This document shows, in pieces, positions 14,001 to 24,300 of a stretch of 64,000 bases of DNA (positions are counted from its first letter, which is position 1; the number at the start of each line of letters is the position of its first letter). Below the pieces are notes generated by a model. That model saw nothing but the letters and a program-made list of their open reading frames with translations, did no database searches and was not told the DNA's origin. The stretch lies in assembly GCA_020002185.1 (NCBI GenBank), contig CM034531.1:41635327-41699326 (forward strand), written 5' to 3'. Made by a program: the position numbers and the translations under genes. This DNA is from Paraescarpia echinospica. Lineage: Eukaryota; Annelida; Polychaeta; Sabellida; Siboglinidae.

Positions 14001-14006
14001 TTTTCA
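8011..14006. repeat. Large minisatellite, 54-bp unit (56-bp variant), about 110 copies
   Basis: The unit is GTTCAGTTAGCGCTACCATT, CCACCCACGGACGGTGATGT and GTACAACGAATGAT. Because 54 is a multiple of three, long frames stay open on both strands with 18-residue periods (for example TNDVQLALPFHPRTVMC on + and GGMVALTEHHSLYTSPSV on -). A 2-bp insertion (CATATTCC) recurs at intervals and resets the frame. Higher-order structure is obvious: blocks at 9029 and 9841 are 812 bp apart (15 units plus 2), 10655 and 12399 are 1744 bp apart, and 11253 and 11744 are 491 bp apart. Every unit carries the palindrome TAGCGCTA. I do not regard the frames as genes: there is no start context, splice site or non-repeat domain. 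Confidence 0.95.
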
Positions 14007-14352
14007 GTATTCCGTATCTTTAGCGGCCACCCCTTCTGCAAAGATACAAGTTTTAGACGCATAACAGTGGTGGCCGCTTTACGGGGGACAATTAGTCAGC
14101 CTCTTACCTTCCACACAGGTTATCATACACATAATATACTAATTTATATGGGTATACGGACGAGAAAACCCCGTTGAGCATACACAAAGCATTTAGACGT
14201 AACGTAGCCAAGAATATGGCCACACCCAGCCGGACCGCGTGGCTTGCTGGCATGCAAGCACCAGGGGAAGTCATGTCGACTCGCCATCGATTTATGACCG
14301 CTAGGTGGCCGTTGTAGAGGGGCAATATGACATGAGGGTGGCCGCTCTATAG
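14007..14352. other. Spacer with GGTGGCCGC motifs before the Gypsy pol
   Basis: No gene. GGTGGCCG occurs at about 14069, 14304 and 14337, and its reverse complement AGCGGCCACC at 14032-14041 forms a perfect 10-bp inverted repeat with 14069-14078. Two copies are followed by TAGAGG. Whether this is the 5' junction of the Gypsy fragment or an unrelated repeat cannot be decided here. Confidence 0.5.
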
Positions 14353-14355
14353 AGG

Positions 14356-16506
14356 TTGTTTCGTCTCACCCTGGAACAAAATGCTGAACCGGTTGTGAGA
14401 CCACCTCGTACCCTACCAGAATCACTTAACAATACCGTGAAAGATGAGCTAGACCGACTAGAACACACTGGTGTCATGGTCAAAGTGGACCAACCCACTG
14501 ATTGGGTTAACCAAATGTCTGTAGCCAAGAAACATTCTGGAGCTCTCAGGATCTGCATTGATCCTAGACCTCTCAATCTAGCCCTAAAGCGTGAACACTA
14601 CAAGCTTCCTGTGATGGACGACATTCTACCGAAGCTTGTGAATTCCAAGAAATTTGCTGTGTGTGACTTGCAACAAGGATATCTACACTGCGAACTGGAT
14701 GAAGAATCTAGCCTACTGACTACTTTCGCAACACCGTTTGGGCGGTATCGTTGGCGACGACTACCTTTCGAAATTTTTCAAAAGCATCTGCAACAAGCAC
14801 TGGAAGGGTTGGAGAATGTTCACTTTGTTGCTGATGATATTATCATCCATGGATACGATGACTCTGATCTATGTGTCAAGATCCAGAAGCTGCTCCAAAG
14901 ATGCAAGAAACATGGGATCAAACTGAACCGTGAGAAATGTCGCTTCAATGAGAATGAAATCCAGTTCTTAGGCCATGTTGTCACAGCTGATGGTCTGAAA
15001 CCTGACCCATTCAAGGTCGAAGCTGTTCTGAAAATGAAGAGTCCGTGTGACAGGGAAGCTGTGGAGAGGCTAAGAGGTACAGTAACTTACCTGGCGAGAT
15101 ACGTACCCAAGTTGACTGATGTATTCCGTCCCATTGCTGCTCTTGTACAACGAGATGTTGCCTGGATGTGGGGAGATGCTCAGAAGAAAGCTTTCACAAC
15201 ACTGAAACAACTCCTGGCTGAGGCACCCACTCTGGCTTACTTTGACGCGAGTAAGCAACTGGTCATTCAGTGTGATGCTAGCAACTATGGCCTGGGATGT
15301 GCACTACTTCAGGAAGGAAGACCAATTGCTTACGCCAGTCGTGCTTTGACTGACACAGAGACCAGATATGCCATTATAGAGAAAGAGATGCTGGCCGTCG
15401 TCTTTGCTCTTGAGAAGTGGCATCAGTTCACCTACGGTCGCCCCATCCTTGTCTACAGTGACCACAAGCCACTAGAGGCAATAACAAAGAAACCTCTGGA
15501 CAGAGCACCCAAGCGTCTACAGGGCATGCTCCTACGTGCACTTGCGTATGACAATGATGTCAAGTACTTGGAAGGCAAGAAGATGTCTCTCGCTGACATG
15601 CTGTCACGTGCCTTCCTGCCAGCTGGACAGGAACAACCGACCACTGAGTTCGAAGCTATCCACGCTGTTAACTATCTATCCATGAGAGAAGATGTCCAGG
15701 ACATTCGTAATGCCACCGAGCAAGATGCCACTCTACAAGTGCTGACAGCTGTCCAGCAACATGGCTGGCCCGAGAAACCAGATGTGTCACCACCTGCTGT
15801 GCCTTACTACCACTTCAGAGATGAGTTGGCCGTCACTGATGGATTGGTGTTCCGCGGCGAAAGACTTGTGATTCCACAATCCATGAGATCACAAATTAAG
15901 AAGGATGTTCACTTAGGCCACGTTGGCATTGAAGGATGCCTAAGAAGAGCAAGGGAGTTGGTGTTCTGGCCTGGCATGAATGCAGAAATCAAAGAGTACA
16001 TCCAAACGTGTGAAGTCTGTCGTGAGTTCGAACGTTCTCAGACTAAGGAAACTCTGATGAGCCATGATGTGCCGGACCGTCCGTGGCAGAAGGTCGGTCT
16101 CGACCTGTTCTCTTACCAAGGAAAGGACTACCTAGTCACCACTGACTACAGATCAAACTTCTGGGAAATAGACTATCTACCAACCACTGGCTCAAAGACA
16201 GTATTCACAAAGCTCAAAGCTCACTTTGCTAGGATGGGAATTCCGGACACTGTAGTTACTGACAATGGTCCACAACTGGTGTCAGACAAGTTTGCTCATT
16301 TCAGTAAGAAATGGAGATTCGAACATGTGACGACATCTCCACACCACAGTCGCTCAAACGGCAAGGTGGAATCATCGGTGAAAGCTGCAAAGAAGATGAT
16401 CAAGAAAGCACAATGCGCTGGTGATGACCAATATTTAGCACTGCTGAATATCCGTAATACACCCCAACTCAAGGAATGGACAGTAGTCCTGCACAGAGGC
16501 TACTAG
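14356..16506 (+). pseudogene. pol: Gypsy pol: RT, RNase H, integrase core (broken)
   Basis: A 716-codon frame with no credible ATG, open from the truncation point. Domain order: RT palm entry (GALRICIDPRPLNLALKREH, about residues 65-85; CDLQQGYLH about 105), RT catalytic box FVADDIIIHG (about 157-166), RNase H (QCDASNYGLG about 308; TRYAIIEKEMLAVVFALEKW about 335-354; YSDHKPLEAI about 367), integrase zinc finger (HLGHVGIEGC ... CEVC, about 522-556) and the D,D-35-E core (GLDLF ... TDNGP ... SNGKVE). LPF runs directly into EIFQK at about 14761-14780; most Gypsy RTs have about six more residues there (the GxxxAP part), so a small in-frame deletion is likely. The frame leaves the integrase at a CCCC run near 16461-16464, where a 2-nt change shifts the frame and leads to a stop at 16506. 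Confidence 0.92.
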
Positions 16507-17069
16507 GTAGGCGGACGAAAACAATTCTTCCAACTGCGCAAAGTCTTCTGGAGTCGCGGTCGTCTGTGCAGCAACATGAAACATATATGCTGAAAAGGAC
16601 ACAACGCCTTCAAGCCAAGTACTATGAAAAATATGCTACAGATCTCCCACATCTGCATCAAGGTGATACTGTCCGAATGAAGCCGTCCAAGCTTGGAATC
16701 AAGTCATGGAAGAAAGCGAAGGTGGTGAGACGACTGGATGAAAGGTCCTATGAAGTTGAAGATAGTGAGGGAACAGTGTACAGGCGCAACCGTGTACACC
16801 TAAGAAGAACACACGAAACACCACCTCATGTGTTGGTTGAGGAGTCCATGGATATCCCATCCCAAGATGATCCTCTAATCACTCCAGTTGACCCAATTCG
16901 GGCCAACACACCAGTTAAAATTAAGCCGAACACACCGGTTGAACAACAACGCCAGAGTGACCAGACAGAACCACACTCTCCGGTACGTCCAACGACACCC
17001 AGGAAGTCCGAGAGAATCAACAAGTCCAAGCTACCCAGCAAATACAAAGACTATGTTGTATCTAAATGA
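16465..17069 (+). pseudogene. pol: Gypsy pol C-terminus (frameshifted continuation)
   Basis: This carries on the integrase in another frame: the QRLLGRRTKT motif typical of the Gypsy integrase tail, then a basic chromodomain-like or SH3-like segment (HQGDTVRMKPSKLG, KAKVVRRLDERSYEV, RRNRVHLRRT) and a proline/threonine-rich tail with repeated NTPV motifs, ending KYKDYVVSK. It joins 14356-16506 across the CCCC run and has no start codon of its own; the in-frame ATG near 16476 lies inside the integrase. It is a separate entry only because of the frameshift. Confidence 0.88.
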
Positions 17070-17296
17070 ACAGTTGATGATACTTACATGAACATTGATG
17101 AGTGCAGACTTGATTGATGCGGACTCGCATGTATGTTAAATTGTGGATGCTCCATCCATGTGTTCATACAAGGACTATGTTGTGTCTAAATGAACAGCTG
17201 ATGATACTTACATGAACATTGATGAGTACAGATATGATTGATGCAGACACGCAAGTGTGTTGTCTTGTGGATGTTCCATCCTATTCCATATGTTCG
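17049..17296 (+). repeat. 124-bp tandem duplication spanning the pol stop
   Basis: GACTATGTTGTATCTAAATG at 17049 returns as GACTATGTTGTGTCTAAATG at 17173, and similarity continues through TGATGATACTTACATGAACA to about 17296. The first copy contains the last codons and stop of pol; the second lies in the 3' untranslated region. The copies differ at several bases, so the duplication is not recent. Confidence 0.85.
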
Positions 17297-17586
17297 TATG
17301 AGCATGACATGTTGTCTGGTGCTATTCTCATAATCGAGCGTTTGCATGTTGACCATGCCATTTTGGCTTTAGCATGACGTCAGGAATGTTGCTGCTGTTG
17401 TGAAATAGTGTGTTATGTAGTGTTTAGTGTTAGCTGGAACGTTTCGTAATTCAGTTATGTTGCATTCAGGTTTTGGCAACTTTATTTTATTTATACCACT
17501 ACGAAACATTGATGCTGATCCATAGACGTAATGAGTTGGTTACTTTAATACGTTAGTACGTTTTGGTTGAGTACATGTTGCTTGTA

Positions 17587-17759
17587 AAACGGAGGGGATG
17601 TAACAATATCACTTAATGACGTCTCCCCAGAAAGTAGAATAACAGGCCGCTCCCTTGTCGCAGCAGCCACGTTTAATAAAGTTGGTTTACTAGAACTATC
17701 GTCTCTGTTCTGCCTGAATATGCTATCGTCTATACAGTGAGGCCTGAACAGATGTAACA
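17587..17759 (+). repeat. Polypurine tract and candidate short 3' LTR
   Basis: AAAACGGAGGGGA (17587-17598, all purine except one C) is followed at once by TGTAACA, the usual TG-start of an LTR. AATAAA lies inside at 17675-17680 and a second TGTAACA closes the segment at 17753-17759, giving a TG...CA unit of 161 bp. Without a 5' LTR for comparison the right boundary is a guess. Confidence 0.5.
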
Positions 17760-18026
17760 AAAGGTTAGTTGAAATCCATGTCACGCCCGCCTCCATGGTC
17801 AGAAACAACAATACTGTGTTCTAATCATAATCATTCATAATAACGCAAGAATGAGTTATTGCCAAAACATGAAACTTGCAAAACGAATATAATACCAGTT
17901 CAGTGGAACATGACACAGTTAGGTACATCACATTCCGCTAGGGGCAGCACCGTAAATTTGTCCTCGCATTCTAGACCTGAAACCTGTGACGCTTTTGACG
18001 CCATTGCTACGGCTCCCGCCAAGATT

Positions 18027-18140
18027 GGGGATTCCCCAAGATCGCTTGGCAACATTATGCAAATTAATTTACGTCGTACTTTGATGATCACATGAACCAA
18101 TGAAAGACTGATCTACGTCATAGCCAGTTTCGCGGGAGTT
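18027..18140 (+). promoter_or_regulatory. Promoter-like cluster: kB-, octamer-, CCAAT-, CRE- and E2F-like sites
   Basis: Within about 110 bp are GGGGATTCCCC (18027-18037), ATGCAAAT (18057-18064), CCAAT (18097-18101), TACGTCA (18114-18120) and TTTCGCGGGA (18128-18137), followed by GCGAGGTAGGT, which could be a splice donor. The local GC and CpG content is higher than in the flanks. No downstream coding exon was found for it, so a promoter call is an inference from motif clustering. Confidence 0.35.
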
Positions 18141-19295
18141 TTCCGAGCACGATAAGCGAGGTAGGTGGATTCTAACTTTTATGTTGTGAACAATCGTTTA
18201 AAAATTTGGTATAATAGATTTCCATCCCATTAGTAGCCTGTTTTAGCCATTTTTAAATACATATGCCTTCATATGATATGCATTTTATGGTTGTGCATTG
18301 CCGTGGAAGCGTGCAATCGCCTGTGGAAAAGCAGGCCTGTCGCACGCTGTTTGGCGTTCAAAGTTGAAATGCGTAATTTGTAGCCTGCGCGCGACCGGTT
18401 CAGCGGCACGTACGCCTCGCTGGCGTTGCATAATTATGATGGACTGGCGCGCGCTATGCAAATCATAACATTTTTGCTATGCGGGTTAAACTGTATGCGT
18501 TTCAAGCAATCGTGAAAATAATCATAGTTTTAAATTGATTTACAAATGTAGCATTGGGCCTGAGAATGTGAGCGTAGTCGTAGACTGATGTGATCCAACA
18601 TTCGTACGCCATTTCCTACGATGCAAAATCCACGCAATCCAAACTGTTTGCACCTAAATCCTAACATGTTCTGTGCACAAAAGTAACTGTTGATATGTAA
18701 GTGTTGCATGGTATTCATAATTTTTTCAAATAACTGAAAATATTAATTTTCTAATTTAAGGCCTGGCACGGCAGGCAAAAATGTATTATTGCATATATCT
18801 GGTATTTAAATGGGAACGTGATCGTGATTGGGCTACTTGTGCCACGTGGGCACTGACCTGCCACGTAATTGGCTGTTGTGAGGGATGGGCTAGGATCAAT
18901 GGGTTTGACTCCATCTTGGAATCTTTGAAATTACCACCTACTGCAAGATTAAAACATTTAATATTAAATCCAGTGCCATCAGCACTTTTGTAATTATGTC
19001 CATTTAATTTAACATTTATTATTGTCTAAAATAAGAAATAGTAATTAAAATGTTGCCATGATATTTTAATTATTGTAATACAACAGTACTCAATGCCAGC
19101 TTTTTAATAGTTGTCTTAATAATTTTTAGTGTAAGATTACTTACACAAAAACAAAGTCCAGTGACACCAATTTAATTATTTTATTTTTGGAATACACTCT
19201 TATGTTAATTAACACTAGTGGTACTGCATTAATTTGTATCACACACATACATTAATACAGTTTTCCTCTACTTCATGTTGAAGGATTCTGCTGCA

Positions 19296-19612
19296 CCAAC
19301 AGTGTCCTGTGAACATTGGTACACTTCACTTGCATTGCTGTGTGATGCACTGAACGGATTTTATCTACACTCGACCAACAGTGTCCTGTGAACATTGGTA
19401 CACTTCACTTGCATTGCTGTATGACACATTGAACGGATTTTACTACACTCGACCAACAGTGTCCTGTGAACATTGGTACACTTCACTTGCATTGCTGTAT
19501 GATGCATTGAACGGATTCTATCTACACTCGGCCAACAGTGTCCTGTGAACATTGCCACACTTCACTTGCATGGATATATGAAACAGTGAACCGATTATAT
19601 CTACACTAGTCG
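19296..19612. repeat. 79-bp tandem repeat, four copies
   Basis: CCAACAGTGTCCTGTGAACA starts at 19296, 19375, 19453 and 19532. Each copy goes on through TTGGTACACTTCACTTGCAT to GAACGGATTTTATCTACACT. The last copy has decayed. Short minus-strand frames across it are artefacts. Confidence 0.9.
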
Positions 19613-20261
19613 GCAATGTACTCTGTTCCTCCTATAGTTTCCTGTATGTGCAGTGAAGCTGACTAGTTCTTGTACTTCTGCTGTTTCAGTTGTTTTCAAT
19701 GTCTACTTGTCGGCTGCATAATGTGAACAACATGTTAACATTACTTCATGTTGACGTGTGAGACATTAATGAACAAAACAATTAAATATCATTGTTGTAG
19801 TACTGACCTTTGCATTGTACTGTGAACATTTCATGACATTGAACTATACAGGAAATTATACTGATCTTGGAATGCATAATAAGTTATGTTAAATTCAAGC
19901 AATGCTGTTGTGTTTCTTCACAACAATGGTTGTGTCAGGGACACCTCAATGTTTACAAACAGGTCAAATAATGCCCAATGGTCAACAGTTAATAGTTGAA
20001 CTTTCATTTTGATCTACATACCATAATTATTAAGTAAAAATAAATTGGACATTAATAATATAGACAACATGGTTAGAGGTCAATTTGTTTACAAATTAAT
20101 CATTAATGGTTCACACTTTAATATGCCGTTTTATCCCCAAAATTATGGTCAATATGTATATGTGATCAATTACAATGATTTATAAAGTTACTAAGTCCAT
20201 GTGTTACATTAAATAATTTAAGTAAGTAATTTGTCAACATAATTAAATCTGTGCTCATTCA

Positions 20262-20640
20262 AGGTCAATTATCTAGGTCGTATCAAGGTCATATGCTATT
20301 ATGGTCAAGATTAAACATTTAGTTACTTTTAATTTACTAGCACAACATACCATAATTATTAGTTTAAAATAAATTGCACATTCATACTTGCAATTATGTC
20401 AAAAAGGTCATTTTTTAAAACAAGTTACCTCACTATTGGTTCATGCTTTAATACGCTACTTTATAGTCAATGTGTACATAAATGTTCCATTCCAACACTT
20501 TATAAACATACCAAGCCCATGTGTCACATAATCATTTAATTAGGTCACTTGTCAACATATATAGGTCAACGGTCATTAAAGGTCAAATAACTAGGTCATG
20601 TCAAGGTCACAGTACAAGGTCAACATTTTGGGGTCATAAC
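20262..20640. promoter_or_regulatory. Dense AGGTCA / TCAAGGTCA half-sites
   Basis: AGGTCA or GGTCA occurs repeatedly on the + strand, including extended TCAAGGTCA and GTCAAGGTCA forms (near 20283 and 20599) and a tight group at 20560-20640. TCAAGGTCA is the monomer site of NR5A and ERR nuclear receptors. The spacing is irregular and the sequence is AT-rich, so a decayed repeat is an alternative reading. Confidence 0.3.
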
Positions 20641-20929
20641 ATGTTACTTTACTTCAATATCTTCATTAGAACAGATTGTCATGTTTTGCCTATATTCAGT
20701 GCCACATGGTGGCAGCACAGTCTGCACAAGCTCCAGATCACAAGAAATGGACATGAATCCTAGACACAATGACCCTTTTTTCAGACACTAAAAAGTGGAT
20801 TTACTTTGTTAATATTAGAGATATTTCAAAAAGGGTTGTAAACTACATAGCATACACTATCACATAAAAGTGTTTAAATGATTATATATCAATTTTGAAT
20901 TTTTTTGTAATGTAAATAACAGATCAATA

Positions 20930-21200
20930 ACGACCCGAGGATTCGTTCCTGGAGCGGCGTTAAAACCGTGCTTTACGGTAATGTTGACCCACAATTCGTC
21001 ATTGCCCTTAACAACCAGAACGTATCAAAATGGCGGTGTCAATTCTTGACATATTTGTGAGTTGTGTACATTAGCCGATGAACCAAACCAACCCTTCGTG
21101 ACTAGATAAAACGGATACATGAAATCGTGCACACACCGCATCACCAGGCTTCGTCTGAAATTATAGACTGTGATAGATGTGGGAAATATAACTCGCAGAA
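20930..21200 (+). promoter_or_regulatory. CFAP69: CFAP69 5' region with RFX X-box-like site
   Basis: ATTGCCCTTAACAAC (21001-21015) fits the ciliary X-box pattern RYYNYY-N3-RRNRAC at every defined position and ends 186 bp before the start codon. CAAAATGGCGG (21026-21036) resembles a YY1 site and contains an upstream ATG opening a 14-codon frame. The GC content rises here compared with the AT-rich upstream DNA. RFX factors acting through X-boxes drive motile-cilia genes in animals, so the motif suits this gene; the assignment is an inference. Confidence 0.5.
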
Positions 21201-21353
21201 ATGGCAACGACGATGCAAGCAACTGCGGGCAGTGCCATTCATCGCCAGATTAGGCGACTGCAACCGATGGACAAGGAGACAGACAGGACTGTTGCGACGA
21301 ACATACCCCTAGTGGGGCATATTATCACTGATGACGACATGGGCTTTACAGAG
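21201..21353 (+). CDS. CFAP69: CFAP69 exon 1 (start codon)
   Basis: 51 codons from ATG in good context (GCAGAAATGG), with an in-frame TAA (21189-21191) just upstream. The end reads [18 protein letters not shown], which lines up with the N-terminal VVGVVTEDD region of vertebrate CFAP69. Donor GAG/GTAATT, phase 0. The next exon is 15.3 kb away; the gap is filled with transposons. Confidence 0.85.
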
Positions 21354-24300
21354 GTAATTTACCTATAACTAGTATAAGCAGAACTATCTTAATCATTCAC
21401 ATTTTGTAGTTGTAAGCTGCACATCATCATGTCGATTATCATACAACAACAACAGTGTCGACAACAACAAACGTCAACATATATTCTTAAAGAAAAAAGT
21501 ATTTAAAAAATGTTAACAAGTTGTTGTTTAGCTTGACATCCTTTGTTTTTTATTTCTCGTTATTTATATAATTGTATGGGGGGTGGTAATTGAGCGTTAA
21601 GAGTACTGGACTGACAAACAAAGGAACAGAGTTCCGGTTTGACCAGTTGGGCTCGATTGACTCCGGAATAAAATAAAAAATTCATTCAAATTTACTAGCA
21701 ATTAGCAAGTAAGATCACCATGGCGGAAGGGGAACTGGTACAGAATATACACGAAGCAGAAGAACAGTAAAACCCCCCAAAAATATAAACAGTTTGATCA
21801 TGAAGCAAATGGCTGCCCTGGCAGAGATCGGTTGCCCAGCGCAACAGGCAAAACATCGACTAACAGGTCAAGGCCGGGGTCATGGCAAATCAGTCCCAAC
21901 GACAACACAACTATAGAACTGAACGAATACCAGGAAAGTGACACGGAAATTGAAAAATTGTTAGAGCATCATCACACCCCTTCCTCAACGAAACCTAAAG
22001 GTCAGTGTGTTCAATCCAGTTGCAATTCTCAAAGACAATGTGCCAGTAATTCGACACCGGCGGCAACGTCGCCGTTGTCGGCGACCACACCCGCTGTCTT
22101 CGGGCCCGACTCCGTTTCTGGTACCAGCCCGGTGACTGTCACAATAAATGAAGTCCCGTCTCAAAGAAATTTGCCATGCAAAATAAACTATGCTGTTGGT
22201 CCACAATCTGCATATAGTGATAAAGACAGTCTGACATTTGATAGATCACAGGTACAGTCAAACAAACCAGAGATGTCGCCAAAGTGTGGCCAGTGCAAGC
22301 AACATAAACAGGAAGTGCTAAAATGCGAAAGATGCCTAGAAATACGGCAGTGGCTACGCGTACGTGAGCCGTACGTTTAGACCTCCATTCTAAAAGTACG
22401 GCACTCATTCTGCGCATGCACATGCTATTATTTCCGGTTACGTGAGTTGTATTTTTAGCATCACTTGTCTAAAGGTACAGCAGTCGATATGCGCATGCGC
22501 ATGATTTTCATACGTGAGCCGTATCTTTAGCGCTCGGTTCTAGAAGTACGGCAGTTAAATTGCCGTATCTTTAGCACTCGTTTCTAAAAGTACGTGAGCT
22601 TTTCTGCAAGTACATGTTGATGTATAGGCGCAAGCTGTATCTTTAGCACTCGGTTCTAAAAGTACGGCAGTTAAATTGCCGTATCTTTAGCACTCGTTTC
22701 TAAAAGTACAGGAGTTTTTCTGCGCGTACATGTTGATGTATAGGCGTAACTAATCTGTATCTTAGCCCTCGGGTCTAAAAGTATGGCACTCACACTGCCG
22801 TATCTTTAGCACTCGGTTCTAAAAGTACGTGCATTTTGATGTAGTTTTGTACGTAAGCTGTATCTTTAGCACTCGGTTCTAAAAGTACGGCAGTTAAATT
22901 GCCGTATCTTTAGCACTCGTTTCTAAAAGTACGTGAGCTTTTCTGCATGTACATGTTGATGTATAGGCGCAAGCTGTATCTTTAGCACTCGGTTCTAAAA
23001 GTACGGCAGTTAAATTGCCGTATCTTTAGCACTCGTTTCTAAAAGTACGGGAGTTTTTCTGCGCGTACATGTTGATGTATAGGCGTAACTAATCTGTATC
23101 TTAGCCCTCGGGTCTAAAAGTATGGCACTCACACTGCCGTATCTTTAGCACTCGGTTCTAAAAGTACGTGCATTTTGATGTAGTTTTGTACGTAAGCTGT
23201 ATCTTTAGCACTCGGTTCTAAAAGTACGGCAGTTAAATTGCCGTATCTTTAGCACTCGTTTCTAAAAGTACAGGAGTTTTTCTGCGCGTACATGTTGATG
23301 TATAGGCGTAACTAAGCTGTATCTTAGCCCTCGGGTCTAAAAGTATGGCACTCACACTGCCGTATCTTTAGCACTCGGTTCTAAAAGTACGGGAGTTTTT
23401 CACGCGTGCATTTTGATGTAGTTTTGTACATACGCTGTATCTTAGCACTCGTTTCTAAAAGTACGTAAGCTTTTCTGTATGTACATGTTGATGTACAGGC
23501 ATAAGCTGTATCTTTAGCACTCGGTTCTAAAAGTATAGACGTAAGCCGTATCTGAGCCCTCGCACGTATTTCTGACAGTTTGGACAATATATATATAGTG
23601 TGCATATATGCATGAATATATAATTAATTTATGTACTGGTATAACATAATTGATTAAACGCAAAACAGTAATGTAGTAAAACATCAGAGTAGTTTTATTA
23701 ACTATAAACACATGGAAATTATACAGGATCATATGAAATATCAGTTGATTGGCCTACTTAGCCTACTGACAGCTGCCGTATACATATAAATTTATACAAA
23801 AGACTGCCTAATACAAAAACATGCTAATAAGACTGACTTGCCTGAATACAAATTACACCACCACATTATAAACGTGTAAATGATACAGTATTAAACATTA
23901 GTATATATGCCTACTTAGCCTACTGACAGCTGCCTTAAACATCATTAATACAATCGACTGCTTAATAAAAAATGTGTACATAGAACATGCTAATGTGATT
24001 GACTTGCGTAAATTACTAATAAATAAATTGCACCATATTATCATAAAATTTTCATAACATGTCACATCTTCTCTAGACTATTGCACAAAACTCGCTATAT
24101 GTAAAACATTTTTACACAACTCTGTAAATGTAAAACATATATACATGGAACTCAGCAAATGTAAAACATATATATACGCGGAACTCAGCAAATGTAAAAC
24201 ATTTGTACACAAAACTCAGCAAATGTAAAACATATATACGCGGAACTCACTAAAGGTAAAACATATAAACGTGGAAGTCATTAATTTGTTGTGACTGCAG

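Larger units (their letters stand above)
14353..17759 (+). mobile_element. Ty3/Gypsy LTR retrotransposon, 5'-truncated
   Basis: The pol region (reverse transcriptase, RNase H, integrase) is followed by about 500 bp of untranslated DNA, a polypurine tract and a candidate 3' LTR. No gag, protease, primer-binding site or 5' LTR is visible; sequence upstream of 14350 has no retroviral-type coding. With the RT deletion and the pol frameshift described in the component entries, this copy is dead unless the defects are assembly errors. Confidence 0.85.
17760..20930. other. AT-rich intergenic region upstream of CFAP69
   Basis: No reading frame with a recognisable product. It contains a compact promoter-like cluster near 18030-18140, a 79-bp tandem repeat at 19296-19612 and a stretch rich in AGGTCA-type half-sites at about 20260-20640. 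From 18700 to 20900 it is strongly AT-rich. Confidence 0.6.
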
